Shown here: positions 7,082 to 16,323 of the stretch, one piece after another
Layout of the letters: each line of letters begins with the position of its first letter
How positions within the stretch are numbered: position 1 is the stretch's first letter
Assembly: GCA_050181915.1 (NCBI GenBank)
Contig: JBFXCS010000001.1
Span: 248,001 to 312,000 of the forward strand
DNA length: 64,000 nucleotides
Origin: JBFXCS01 sp050181915
GTDB lineage: Bacteria > Actinomycetota > Thermoleophilia > Miltoncostaeales > Miltoncostaeaceae
Reading direction: 5' to 3'
Notes under the pieces: generated by a model
The model's input: the letters and a program-made list of their open reading frames with translations, nothing else
Told to the model about the DNA's origin: nothing
The model's database searches: none
Program-made: the position numbers and the translations under genes

Positions 7082-9526
7082 TCACGCCGGCTCGTATCCC
7101 GTCGGCAGGTCGACCCGCTCGCCGGCGGCGCCCATCACGCGGCGCACGGCGTAGTCGACCCACAGGGCGACCTGGGGGTCGTCCCAGTAGCCGGTGTGCC
7201 CGCCGGGCCCGACCACGCACACGTCGCGCAGCTCCAGCCCGCCCGCCACGTCGCCGCCGGGGTGCCGCCACACGCGGCCCTGGTGCAGGGTGTCCTCGTC
7301 GCGGGGATCGTTGAAGACGGCCCGGCCGATCGGGTCGCGGGCCCGGTAGGCGTTGATCCAGCCGTGGGTGAGGAAGCCGAGGCGCTCGCGCATGGTGTCC
7401 GGGTCGTCGCCGGGCACCCAGAGCGCCTCGTACTCGCCGGGCAGGCGCACGTTGTACATGTGGCGCAGCGGGCAGGCGCAGGTCACCAGGGCGGTGGCGG
7501 GAGCCGGGCGCGGCTCGTCCCACGGGCGCACGCCCCACGGCCGGGAGCCGGGCGGGCCCGGCTCGGGGTCGCGCCGGTGCTCGTCGCCGAAGAGCACGGC
7601 GGCCGAGAGGGCCGTCCCCTGGCTGTGCGCTACCACCACGACGGCGTCGTAGTGGCCGCGGCGGATGGTGCGGAGGATGGCGCGGTAGCGGCCGACGATG
7701 CGGGTGCGGATGCCGCCGCCGTGGTCGATGCGCAGGTAGGTGGCGATGTCGTAGATCGGATCGATGACCTTGCGCGCCCCGTTCAGCGCGCCGCCGATGC
7801 TCGCCGAGGGCCGGCGCGGGTCGATCGGGGCGAGCCGCCCCACCACGAGCAGCGCGACGGTGACGCCGCCGAACACGGCGAACAGCGTGCCGCGGGCCGA
7901 ATCCCACACGCTGCCGCTGGTGAGGTCGCGGATGAGGGGAGTGGCGGAGCCCACGCCCGTCCAGCACAGCCACGCGCCGAAGGATCCCGCCATCGCCAGC
8001 ACCAGCAGGAACCACGACGTCCCCTGGTGCGACCCCCAGCGCGATACGCGGGCGATCGCGCGGCCCTGGCGCACCGGCCTGCCGGCGGGGCCGGGGTGGG
8101 CGCGACGCACCAGCAGGGCGGTGACGCCCAGCGTGACGCCCATGGCGACCAGGACGAGCAGGATGCCCAGGAATGCGCCCGCGAAGGGGAAGATCACGGC
8201 GGTGAACAGGTGCTGGGCCCACTGCACCGGCGTGGCGCCCGCCGCCCGCTCCAGATCGCGCGCCACCCGCGCCGAGGCGTCGGCGCGCTGGGTCAGGTCG
8301 TCGGCCGCCCGGCCGCCGGCGATCGGGTCGAGGGTGCCGTCGATCGCCCGCGTCCGGGTGGCGGAGGCCTCGTCGCGCAGCCGCGACGCGTCGTCCGTCT
8401 CGGCGGCGATGGCGCGCGCCGCATCCGGCCAGGCGTCGCCGGACGGCCCGCAGTCGTCGCCGGGGACCCACGACGACAGCCGGTCGAGGCAGCGCAGCTG
8501 CGGGGCGTCCGCGCCCCAGCGCGCGCTGTCGGCGCTCTGGAAGGCGACGCCGGCGATGCCGGCGAACAGGAGCGCCCCGACCATGGCGACCACGAGCGGG
8601 CTGATGGTCGTCGTGAGCACCCCCGTCACCCAGGCGCGCGGATCGAGGCGCCGCCGCCGCGACAGGGACGAGAGGGCCAGCAGCACCAGCGTCACCACGA
8701 TCACGGTGAGCGCCGCCAGCCAGGCGCCGCGCAGCCCCACGGCGACCACCCACAGCAGCGTGTGGGCGGTCGCCATCCGCACCGCGCCGGTCTCGGCGTA
8801 CTGCCAGGCGCCCACTCCCACCACGGCCGCGAGCATCGCCACCGCCCACCAGCGCGGGTCGAGCAGCCGGCTCCAGCCGTCGCCGCCGTAGGCCCAGCCG
8901 CCCTCCCGGATGCCCCGGCCCAGGCGCAGCACCAACAGCGCGCCCGCGACCCCCACCACCAGCACCACCAGCCAGTCGGGCAGCGCCAGCCACCGCACCA
9001 CCACCAGCCAGAACGCCACCGCCACGACGGCGGTGACCAGCGTGAGCGGCACCACGATCGCCGCGGTGATCCACGAGGCGGCCTCGGCGCACCAGCGCGC
9101 CGGCCCCGCCAGGCCGTCGCCCACGTCGGCCGGGCGGCGGCGCAGCTGCCCCTGGATCGCCTCCAGTCCCACCGTGGCGAGCTGCAGCCCGAACCCGAAG
9201 AGGCTGATCACGAAGGCCATCAGGCCGGTGGGGAAGCTCGACAGGTCCGACCAGCGCATCTCGTGGAGGTCGATGCGGTGGCGGTCGCCCTCGCGGTCGA
9301 GGAACAGCGTGCGCCGGTGCACCTCGTGGCGGCCCTGCCCGTGCACGTGGACGTCGAGGGTCTCGGCCGGGCCCCACTCGTAGGCCGGCAGGCGGCCGGT
9401 GAGGCTCTTCGCCAGCGACGTCGCCGTCTGGGACGGCTCCTCCTCGCCGACCCCCGGCACGAGCACCAGCGCGATGCGGGCGGGCCGCCCGTCGTCCGGC
9501 GTCGTGTCGTCCCACTCGTCGCTCAT
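7082..9526 (-). CDS. multi-spanning membrane protein with alpha/beta-hydrolase motif
   Basis: 814 residues. The N-terminus (ALVLVPGVGEEEPS) resembles the first strand and oxyanion loop of an alpha/beta hydrolase. About ten hydrophobic segments follow between residues 100 and 560. Near residue 635 comes VVVVAHSQGTALS, the nucleophile elbow (AHSQG instead of GHSxG), and a possible His lies in GPGGHTGYWDD near the end. The hydrolase fold thus seems split around a membrane domain. It may be a lipase/esterase or acyl-transfer enzyme at the membrane; no function can be assigned. The start at 9526 has only a weak ribosome site. Confidence 0.65.
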   Translation of the reverse strand: MSDEWDDTTPDDGRPARIALVLVPGVGEEEPSQTATSLAKSLTGRLPAYEWGPAETLDVHVHGQGRHEVHRRTLFLDREGDRHRIDLHEMRWSDLSSFPTGLMAFVISLFGFGLQLATVGLEAIQGQLRRRPADVGDGLAGPARWCAEAASWITAAIVVPLTLVTAVVAVAFWLVVVRWLALPDWLVVLVVGVAGALLVLRLGRGIREGGWAYGGDGWSRLLDPRWWAVAMLAAVVGVGAWQYAETGAVRMATAHTLLWVVAVGLRGAWLAALTVIVVTLVLLALSSLSRRRRLDPRAWVTGVLTTTISPLVVAMVGALLFAGIAGVAFQSADSARWGADAPQLRCLDRLSSWVPGDDCGPSGDAWPDAARAIAAETDDASRLRDEASATRTRAIDGTLDPIAGGRAADDLTQRADASARVARDLERAAGATPVQWAQHLFTAVIFPFAGAFLGILLVLVAMGVTLGVTALLVRRAHPGPAGRPVRQGRAIARVSRWGSHQGTSWFLLVLAMAGSFGAWLCWTGVGSATPLIRDLTSGSVWDSARGTLFAVFGGVTVALLVVGRLAPIDPRRPSASIGGALNGARKVIDPIYDIATYLRIDHGGGIRTRIVGRYRAILRTIRRGHYDAVVVVAHSQGTALSAAVLFGDEHRRDPEPGPPGSRPWGVRPWDEPRPAPATALVTCACPLRHMYNVRLPGEYEALWVPGDDPDTMRERLGFLTHGWINAYRARDPIGRAVFNDPRDEDTLHQGRVWRHPGGDVAGGLELRDVCVVGPGGHTGYWDDPQVALWVDYAVRRVMGAAGERVDLPTGYEPA

Positions 9527-9563
9527 CGCGGCGGCAGGCTACAGCGACCCGGTTTCGCCGCGA

Positions 9564-10334
9564 TTACGGGACGATCTCGACCGGCGTGCCGGGCTGGGCC
9601 AGCCGGTACAGCCGGGTGATCGCGGGATTCGAGATCCGGATGCACCCGTGGCTCACGGCGCGCCCCAGCACCGAGGTGGTGGGGGAGCCGTGGATGGCCA
9701 CCAGGCCGTTGCCGCCCATGAAGGTCTTGAGCACGTTGCTGTAGGCGGTGAGCGTCAGGATGTACCGCCCCAGCGACCGGCGGTTCGCCGCGGACGAGGG
9801 CACCAGATCCTGGACGGCGAACAGGCCGGTGGGGGTGGGCGTGCCGCTGGTGCCGACCGCGGCCCGGAAGCCGGCCACCGGCAGGCCGCCCCGGTACAGC
9901 TCCACCCGGCGGGCGCCCACGAGCACGCGGATGCGGACGTCGGTGGTGGCGAGGCTCACCTCGTCGACGGGCACCCAGCCCATGGAGCCGTTCGGCCGGC
10001 CCGGCAGCCGCACCGGCACCCAGCTCGCGCCGGTGACCGGGTCGACCTCCGGCGGGGCGAGGACCAGCAGCTTCTGGGGACGGCGCCAGAAGGCCGTGTA
10101 GTGCTGCAGGCGCGCCCGCACGGAGGCCGTCTCGCGCGGCGCCGAGCGGGCCAGGGTGGGCCCCAGGATGCGCGCGGTCCAGGCCAGCTCCGCGGTGGGC
10201 GCGACGGGCGTCGCGGCGGCGGGGGCCGCCGGCGAGACCGGTCCGGTGAATGCCTGGGAGGCCGCGGGAGCGGCCAGCAGCAGCGCCGCCGCGGCGGCGA
10301 GCGCCGCGCGGCGCCGGTGGGTACGACGAAGCAC
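9564..10334 (-). CDS. L,D-transpeptidase (YkuD domain), exported
   Basis: A cell-wall cross-linking enzyme. The C-terminal catalytic domain has VAIHGSPTTSVLG followed by SHGCIRISN, the HxG...SHGC[IV]R signature with the active-site Cys near residue 226. An SH3-like segment (about 70-125) precedes it. I chose the GTG at 10334 because it gives VLRRTHRRRAALAAAAALLL, a clean signal peptide ending near ASQA; the longer frame to 10412 adds unlike residues. It stands between the membrane hydrolase and a DUF4015-like gene on the same strand. It forms 3-3 peptidoglycan links or anchors proteins in the wall. Confidence 0.85.
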   Translation of the reverse strand: MLRRTHRRRAALAAAAALLLAAPAASQAFTGPVSPAAPAAATPVAPTAELAWTARILGPTLARSAPRETASVRARLQHYTAFWRRPQKLLVLAPPEVDPVTGASWVPVRLPGRPNGSMGWVPVDEVSLATTDVRIRVLVGARRVELYRGGLPVAGFRAAVGTSGTPTPTGLFAVQDLVPSSAANRRSLGRYILTLTAYSNVLKTFMGGNGLVAIHGSPTTSVLGRAVSHGCIRISNPAITRLYRLAQPGTPVEIVP

Positions 10335-10462
10335 GGCGGCGACTACACAGGACGGGACGGGGTCCGTCAACGTGGACCGGCGTTCTCGCCAAGTTCGGGA
10401 GGCATACGTCACCCGACCCTTACACCTTCATCACGACCCGCCGGTGCCCGGATGGCGCGGGC

Positions 10463-12115
10463 TCAGCCGCCCCTCAGGCAGTCGGCCCGCGTGTAGGTGA
10501 CGTTCGGGTCCCACATGATCCACTCGTCCACGCCCCGGGCGGCGGCCGCCTCGACCTGGGCGCAGACCTCCTTCTCGCCGTACGGGACCCGCAGCGAGAA
10601 GTCCTGCAGCCAGGGCACGATGCGCGCGCCGCTGCCCTGCATGAGCTCCTCGAACTTCTCGATGGAGTCGTTGATGATCGGGCCGGGCTCGCTCTCGGGA
10701 TCGGGCACGCCGAACGCGCCGGCACCCCAGTGGGACGGGTAGATGAGCGGGGCGACGTAGTCGACGGTCCGGGCGATGCGCCGCACGTCCTGCGACACCG
10801 ACTTCGGGTCGAAGGCGGCGATGCCGAACAGCGAGGCGCCCAGGAAGGCGCCGGTGGGGTCGAGCTCGGCCCGGGCCTGCACCAGGAACGACACGATCGA
10901 TGCCTGGGCGCTGCCCTTCAGGGTGGGGAAGCGCATCGTCTCGAGGGGACCGTCCGGCCGGCGCACGTAGTCGTAGAGGATGTCGTCCACCCCGCCCTTG
11001 GCGGCCTCGACGGCGATGTCGATGTTGTACGCGCGCACCACCGGGTTCGCGAAGTTGGTGAACCCGCCGTACCCGGCGTACGGCTGCCCGTCGGGCGTCT
11101 GGATCACCTGGTTGCGGTTGCGGTGATCCCAGGCGTAGCGGGCCAGCACGGGATCGCGGAAGGCGACCAGGCGGCCGATGACCCGGCCGCCGAGCTCGTG
11201 GATCTCGCGGGTGGCCTCGGCCAGGTCGTACTCGGGCCGGACCGCGCCGATCCGTCGCGCCAGGGCGTTGGTCGAGTTGAACCCGACGATGCCGCTCTCG
11301 TCCTTCAGGTCCAGCTCGATCGTGTTGATCTCGCCGGTGCGCAGCATGTCGAGCACCGGCTCGCGCAGCGAGTCGGTGGCCCACGAGATGGCGGTCATGT
11401 GGACGGCGCGGGTGGGCATGATCGGCGTGCGCGGGGCGACCGAGATGGCGGTGCGGACGCCGCGCGCGTTGCCGGCCAGGTCGGTGGCGCGCACGATCAC
11501 CGAGCGGGACGGCGCCTCACGGAAGGTGTGAGAGAAGGTCCCGTCCGCCGCGACCGGGACGGCCTGCGAGCCGATCGTGACGGTGGCGGGCTCGTTCACC
11601 CGCCCGGTGAGCGTGACCGGGGCGTCGCGCACGGCGGGCCGGGCCGGGCCGGTGATCTCGATCTCGGGGCGGACCCGGTCGACCGTGAAGTGCCAGGTGC
11701 GCGTGACGCGCCAGGGGACGAAGGGCTGGCTGATCGAGAAGCTCAGCTCGTGCCGGCCGTCGTCGAGGTCGCGGGGGCGGTAGGTGAGGACGCCGTCGCT
11801 GACGTGGGCGTCCTCCATGACGTCCGCGCCGTCGTAGTCGAGGGTCGCCGTGTCCATCAGGCTCGGCAGGTCGGCGGAGATGCGGAACACCAGGGCGTCG
11901 GTGGCGGCGGGGCCCAGATGGGCGTTCTGCGGCGGCCCGACGGTGCCGACCTGCAGGCCGGCGTCGCGCAGGGCGTAGCCGCTCAGCAGACCGAAGCCGA
12001 GGGCCGCGAGGGCCATCAGCCCTCTCGTGAGCCATGGTCGCCGGCGGCGCGACCGCGGCGCCTGCTCGCGCTCGCGCGCGCGCGCCGGCCGCTCGGGCCG
12101 TCTCGTGGTGGACAC
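10463..12115 (-). CDS. putative glycoside hydrolase-like (DUF4015) exported protein
   Basis: About 550 residues: a basic N-terminus, a membrane/signal helix (RGLMALAALGFGLLSGYAL), an Ig-like domain with VRPEIEITGPARP and PVTLTGRV (about 150-230), then a TIM-barrel-like domain. The barrel contains INTIELDLKDESGIVGF, ILYDYVRRP and VDYVAPLIYPSHWGAGAFG, matching the DUF4015 putative glycosyl hydrolase family. Conserved Asp and Tyr (DYVRRP) may be catalytic. The GTG at 12115 is preferred over a TTG at 12151 because it begins the basic signal region. It is probably secreted or anchored and acts on cell-surface polysaccharide. Confidence 0.75.
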   Translation of the reverse strand: MSTTRRPERPARAREREQAPRSRRRRPWLTRGLMALAALGFGLLSGYALRDAGLQVGTVGPPQNAHLGPAATDALVFRISADLPSLMDTATLDYDGADVMEDAHVSDGVLTYRPRDLDDGRHELSFSISQPFVPWRVTRTWHFTVDRVRPEIEITGPARPAVRDAPVTLTGRVNEPATVTIGSQAVPVAADGTFSHTFREAPSRSVIVRATDLAGNARGVRTAISVAPRTPIMPTRAVHMTAISWATDSLREPVLDMLRTGEINTIELDLKDESGIVGFNSTNALARRIGAVRPEYDLAEATREIHELGGRVIGRLVAFRDPVLARYAWDHRNRNQVIQTPDGQPYAGYGGFTNFANPVVRAYNIDIAVEAAKGGVDDILYDYVRRPDGPLETMRFPTLKGSAQASIVSFLVQARAELDPTGAFLGASLFGIAAFDPKSVSQDVRRIARTVDYVAPLIYPSHWGAGAFGVPDPESEPGPIINDSIEKFEELMQGSGARIVPWLQDFSLRVPYGEKEVCAQVEAAAARGVDEWIMWDPNVTYTRADCLRGG

Positions 12116-12184
12116 CGGGGGAGGGTACCCGAGCGCCGCGGGGGGCGACAATCCGGGGCGCGGCGCGGCGCGGATTAGACCTTC

Positions 12185-13582
12185 TTAGGCGGTGGCGGCC
12201 TCCACCCGGTCGCGGCCGGCGGCCTTCGCGGCGTACAGGGCCCGATCGGCGCCGCGCAGCAGCCCGTCGACGTCGCGCGCGACCTGCAGGTCGCACACCC
12301 CGGCGGAGCAGGTGACCCCGCCGATGCCGTCGATGTCGATGCGGGAGATCGCGGCGCGGCCGCGCTCCACCGGCACGATGCTCTCCTCGATGCCGGTCTC
12401 GGGGAGGATCCAGGCGAACTCCTCGCCCCCGATGCGGGCCACCAGCTCGCCGGCGCGGCAGGTGGCGGCCAGCCGCCGCCCCACCTCGGAGAGCACGCGG
12501 TCGCCCATCTGGTGACCGTGGGTGTCGTTGATCCGCTTGAAGTCGTCGATGTCGAGGATGGCCAGCGAGAGCCGGTGGCCGTGGCGGCGGGCGCGCTCGA
12601 CCTCGCCCGCGAGGCGCTGGGTGAACGCGCGCCGGTTGGCCAGGCCGGTGAGCGGGTCGGTGGCGGCGAGATGGGCCAGCTCGGCCCGCGCCTCGGCGTT
12701 GGCGACGGCGATCGCCGCCAGCTCGGCGAGGGCGGCGAGGCGCGCCTCATCGGCGCTGCTGAAGGCCGCCGGCTCGATGGAGCTGGCGGCGAGGGCGCCC
12801 CACAGGCGACCGCCGGTCCACAGCGGTGCGGCGAGGCCGCTGCGCAGCCCCGACTCGAGCACCTCGCCGACGCCGGCGTCGTGCGGCGCGGCGCCGTAGT
12901 CGTCGACGCGCTCGGGCTCCCCGCTGCGGGCCGTGCGCCCGGTGGCGCTGGCGTCGGTGAGCGGCACCGCGATCGACATCCTCACGCCGGGCACGGCCGG
13001 CGGGTGGTCGGCGATGCAGGTCGCGAGATCGGCCGACTCGAAGCGGTACACGGCGCTGCCGGTGGCGTTCAGCAGCACCGCCGTCTCGCGCGCGATGACC
13101 TGGGCGATGTGGCTGAGGTCGTCCTCGCGGGCCACCGCCGTCGCCACCCGCCGCAGCGCCGCCTGCTCGGCCTCGCGGGCGATCAGGTCGGTCACGTCCG
13201 TGCAGATCAGGATGGTGTGGGCCACCCGGCCGTCCGGCCCCTTCTCGGGCAGCAGGCGGCCGCTGAACCAGCGTCCGCCCGTCCCCGTGTCGAGCGGGAT
13301 GTCGAGCGCCAGCCCCGCGCCGCTGGTGGTGACCTTGCGCACCCCGTCGTGCCAGATCTCCGCCATCTCGGACGGCAGGCCGGCCTCGGTCAGGGCGCGG
13401 CCCAGCAGGTCCGCGGCCGCGCAGCCCGTGGCGCGCTCGAAGGCGGGGTTGACGAAGGTGATGCGCTCGCGGGCGTCGAGGCGCGCGATCGGGTCGGGCA
13501 GCTCCTCGACGAGCGCACGGAAGGCGAGCCCCGCGTCGCCGGGCCCCTCATCCCCGCCGCCCTTCCTCCCGCCCACGGTCAC
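12185..13582 (-). CDS. PAS-GAF-GGDEF diguanylate cyclase
   Basis: 465 residues. A PAS domain at about 20-135 (PDPIARLDARERITFVNPAFERATG in part), a GAF domain at about 145-290, and a GGDEF domain at about 300-460 starting DPLTGLANRRAF. The catalytic motif is GGEEF near 385. The upstream inhibitory site reads RAGE rather than RxxD, so product inhibition may be weak. It makes cyclic di-GMP from GTP in response to a signal bound by PAS or GAF. No membrane segment is seen, so it is cytosolic. It is the last gene before the DUF4015-like gene but separated by about 70 bp. Confidence 0.9.
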   Translation of the reverse strand: MTVGGRKGGGDEGPGDAGLAFRALVEELPDPIARLDARERITFVNPAFERATGCAAADLLGRALTEAGLPSEMAEIWHDGVRKVTTSGAGLALDIPLDTGTGGRWFSGRLLPEKGPDGRVAHTILICTDVTDLIAREAEQAALRRVATAVAREDDLSHIAQVIARETAVLLNATGSAVYRFESADLATCIADHPPAVPGVRMSIAVPLTDASATGRTARSGEPERVDDYGAAPHDAGVGEVLESGLRSGLAAPLWTGGRLWGALAASSIEPAAFSSADEARLAALAELAAIAVANAEARAELAHLAATDPLTGLANRRAFTQRLAGEVERARRHGHRLSLAILDIDDFKRINDTHGHQMGDRVLSEVGRRLAATCRAGELVARIGGEEFAWILPETGIEESIVPVERGRAAISRIDIDGIGGVTCSAGVCDLQVARDVDGLLRGADRALYAAKAAGRDRVEAATA

Positions 13583-13677
13583 GTCGACCTCGCAATCCCG
13601 CCCGGGCCTGCGTACAGGCTACCGTCCGCCCCCGCCGGCACGCGCGCGAAGGCCGGTCGGCGTGCGGGATCCGGCGA

Positions 13678-14235
13678 TCAGAAGTGCTCCCGGTCGGGAG
13701 AGTGGTACTCGTGCTTGAGGGCGTCGGCGCTCTGGTCGCGCGTGCCCTCGGCGCCCTTCACGCGGCCCCATGTGCTCCAGGCCGCCACCAGCAGCGCGTC
13801 GCCCAGGATGGTGGGAGCCTTGATGAACACCCAGTAGAGGGCGTGGGGGAGGGGCTTCAGGTCCTTGGGGCCGGCCTTCTTGAGCCACGACGGGCCCGAG
13901 GACTTTCCGCCGGGCGGCTGGCCGAAGACGTAGGTGGCGTCCGGGTTCGTCGGACCCTCGACGACGGCCACGATCTTCAGGGGCTCATCGGTCTTCGGCG
14001 GCGGCAGCCGGTCGTTCAGCCAGGTCCAGCCGTAGGGCACCGACATCCCGATGCCGACGAGGACGAGGAACGCCATCGTCCAGCCGAAGTGCAGGTTGAA
14101 CAGGTCGCCGAGCAGCCAGGCGGCGAGCTCCAGCAGCACGATGAGGCCGAGCAGCCAGGCGCCGAACATCCACCAGCCGCCCTGCCACGTCCCCGCCTTC
14201 GCGAGCGGGTCCGGCTTCAGGGCCGGGCGGCTCAC
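13678..14235 (-). CDS. membrane protein of unknown function
   Basis: 185 residues with two hydrophobic helices close together (about 22-43 and 48-68) and a hydrophilic rest containing VVEGPTNPDATYVFGQPPGG. I do not recognise a family. The GTG start overlaps the stop of the small gene upstream (GTGA), so the two are translated together and likely work together at the membrane. Confidence 0.6.
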   Translation of the reverse strand: MSRPALKPDPLAKAGTWQGGWWMFGAWLLGLIVLLELAAWLLGDLFNLHFGWTMAFLVLVGIGMSVPYGWTWLNDRLPPPKTDEPLKIVAVVEGPTNPDATYVFGQPPGGKSSGPSWLKKAGPKDLKPLPHALYWVFIKAPTILGDALLVAAWSTWGRVKGAEGTRDQSADALKHEYHSPDREHF

Positions 14236-14405
14236 GGGTTGCCGGTCGAGATGGTCACGGACTCACGATTGTCGATCGTGATGCCGTTGCCGCTCGAATG
14301 GAGGCACCCCACGTTGTTGATGCAGATCGCGCCGCCCAGCACACCGCTCGTCACGAGCAGGACGAGGATGACGGCGAAGCCGACGATGACGGCAATACCT
14401 TTCAT
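14232..14405 (-). CDS. small membrane or exported peptide, 57 residues
   Basis: ATG at 14405. The first 25 residues (IAVIVGFAVILVLLVTSGVL) form one membrane helix. The rest contains two Cys (CINNVGC) and a polar tail ending ITIDNRESVTISTGNP. Its stop overlaps the start of the next gene by GTGA, which supports it as a real gene despite its size. Function unknown; the external two-Cys tail could form a disulfide. Confidence 0.55.
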   Translation of the reverse strand: MKGIAVIVGFAVILVLLVTSGVLGGAICINNVGCLHSSGNGITIDNRESVTISTGNP

Positions 14406-14572
14406 GGCGCGGTCACTCTTCGCCTCGCGGGGTTGCATTCCTTCGCGGGGGCCGCGGTGACGTCGACTCAAGACGGTTGCGGTCGACATGGCAAGTGCGA
14501 GTCGTCCGGGCGGGGATCGGCCCCCGGGCCCGTGAGTCGCCCGTGATGTGGCCGTGAGGGGTCTGGTGGAGA

Positions 14573-15580
14573 GTGCCGCCCATGCAGATGAGCGCACCCA
14601 CCGTCGAGCCCGATGCCGCGCTCCTGTCGGTGGCGGTCTGCCGGGCCTGTGAGGATCTCCTGGCCGGGGTCGGCGAGTCCCGTCCCGGTGACGAGGTCGA
14701 TCGGGCGCTGCGACGGCTGCTGACGCGCGTCGAGGGGCTCATCCAGCCGGCCGCGGCCGTCGTCCCGGCGCCCGTCGCCGCGGCCGGGCCGCGGATCGAG
14801 ATCCACGCGCTCGGCCCCACCCGGATCGAGGCCGACGGCCTGCCGATCGGGCCGCCGCGGCGCTCCCGGCTGGTGCTGCAGTACCTGCTCACCCATCGCG
14901 ACCGGCCGGTGGCCCGGGACGTCCTGCTCGACCTCTTCTGGCCCGGCTCGTCGCCGGCGGCGGCCCGCAACTCGCTGAACGTCGCGATCACGCTGCTGCG
15001 GCGCTCGTTCCGGGCCACCCACGGTGACCACCCCATCGTCGTCTTCCGGGACGAGGCGTACCGCCTGGCGCCCGAGCTCGACGTCTGGCTCGACCGCGAG
15101 CGCTTCGACGAGCGGGCCGCCGCCGGCGACGCCCTCCGGCGCGCCGGCGATCCGGCCGGCGCCGTCGCCGCCTACCGCGAGGCCGACGCGCTGTACGGCG
15201 GACCGCTGTTCGAGGACGAGCCCTACGAGGACTGGATCGTCACGGAGCGGCGGGCGGTGCAGCAGCGCCACATGGACGTGCTGGTGCGGCTGGGCGACTC
15301 CCTGATCGCGATCGGCGGGGAGGAGGAGGGCGTGGAGTGCTACCGCCGGGCGCTGGCGATCGAGCCGGAGCGCGAGGACGTCCACCGCCGCCTGATGACC
15401 CGCTACCTGGCGCAGGGGCTGCCGCACATGGTGCTGCGCCAGTTCGAGTCCTGCGCGGCGGCGCTGCGCCGGGTGCTGGGGGCCGCGCCGAGCTCCGAGA
15501 CCGCCGCCATCCGCGAGCGCGCCCTGCGCGGCTGGGACACCGCGGCGCCCACCGGTAAGCCGCGCGTAATGGTCGGCTAA
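14573..15580 (+). CDS. SARP-like transcriptional regulator with BTAD domain
   Basis: 335 residues. After about 75 residues comes an OmpR-like winged helix (IEIHALGPTRIEADGLP, then RRSRLVLQYLLTHRDRPVARDVLLDLFWP). A bacterial transcriptional activation domain follows (about 175-320; WLDRERFDERAAAGDALRRAGD and repeated TPR-like helices ending LRRVLG). Such regulators activate neighbouring genes. Start options are GTG 14573, ATG 14582 and ATG 14588; ggaga lies at about 14565. The hypothetical gene 80 bp downstream is the likely first target or partner. The leader contains GGCCGTGAGG, also found before two secreted-protein genes. Confidence 0.75.
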   Translation: MPPMQMSAPTVEPDAALLSVAVCRACEDLLAGVGESRPGDEVDRALRRLLTRVEGLIQPAAAVVPAPVAAAGPRIEIHALGPTRIEADGLPIGPPRRSRLVLQYLLTHRDRPVARDVLLDLFWPGSSPAAARNSLNVAITLLRRSFRATHGDHPIVVFRDEAYRLAPELDVWLDRERFDERAAAGDALRRAGDPAGAVAAYREADALYGGPLFEDEPYEDWIVTERRAVQQRHMDVLVRLGDSLIAIGGEEEGVECYRRALAIEPEREDVHRRLMTRYLAQGLPHMVLRQFESCAAALRRVLGAAPSSETAAIRERALRGWDTAAPTGKPRVMVG

Positions 15581-15661
15581 GTCGGTGGTCGTACGGTCGT
15601 CCCACACCGGCTCGCGGTTCCGTGAACCGGGCAATCCCATCGGATACAAGGACGGATCCAG

Positions 15662-16132
15662 ATGCCTCCCATCCAGCTGCCCATCCCGCTCCCGCTCATC
15701 AACGCGAGCGAGTTCGACGCGCACGTGAACGACCCCAGCGGCACTCCCACGAACGTCATCCGCACCGAGGACGCGTGGTCGGTCGACTGCACCTGGTACG
15801 TGCAGGGGCCGATCGCCGATCTGCTGCAGGGCCGCTGGCGCCTGCAGGTCGGCCTCGAGTCGATCGGCACCGGCCCCGAGCTGGTGACCCCGGCCGTCTT
15901 CCGCGACTACCAGGCGACCGGCACGCTGACGGGCGCGTTCCCGAACCAGCGCATGTCGTTCTCGGCCTCCGTCGACTTCGCCCCGGGCACGCCCGCCCTG
16001 GGCGGAGCGCCCGACGTCGCCTTCCAGGCCACCGCGATGCTCACCTTCCTGACGCCCGCCGGGACCCCCGGGCCCTTCGCGGCCGTCTACGACCTGGGCA
16101 TCATCCAGGTCTTCGACTCGCCCAAGCCGTAG
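15662..16132 (+). CDS. hypothetical protein, 156 residues
   Basis: No signal peptide or membrane helix. The sequence is rich in beta-type segments (WSVDCTWYVQGP, GRWRLQVGLESIG, MSFSASVDFAPG) and looks like a single beta-sandwich domain. I do not recognise the family. It follows the BTAD regulator on the same strand and is closed by a clear hairpin, so regulator and protein probably form a unit. The ATG at 15662 has aaggac upstream. Confidence 0.6.
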   Translation: MPPIQLPIPLPLINASEFDAHVNDPSGTPTNVIRTEDAWSVDCTWYVQGPIADLLQGRWRLQVGLESIGTGPELVTPAVFRDYQATGTLTGAFPNQRMSFSASVDFAPGTPALGGAPDVAFQATAMLTFLTPAGTPGPFAAVYDLGIIQVFDSPKP

Positions 16133-16157
16133 GCGACGGCGGGTCCCGCGAGGCGCG

Positions 16158-16188
16158 GATCCGCTCCGGCGCGCGGCCGGAGCGGATC
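16158..16188 (+). terminator. hairpin terminator
   Basis: A perfect 13-bp stem (gatccgctccggc with gccggagcggatc) and a five-base loop, 25 bp after the stop of the hypothetical gene and before the propeller gene array. Confidence 0.7.
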
Positions 16189-16323
16189 TCCGCGCACCCC
16201 CGCGCGCGGGGGGTGTCCCGCGCTCGGTCCGGGTGACGGTCCACCCGTTCGACCAGTGAACCGCGCGTTCCGGCCGTGACATGGTCCCGATCGACGAGAT
16301 TCCCGGCCACGGATGGTTCTCAG

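Noticed and set aside
6389..9619. 1076-codon plus-strand frame
   Set aside because: High GC creates long antisense frames; low-complexity Arg/Gly/His/Ala wording and two well-supported minus-strand genes beneath it.
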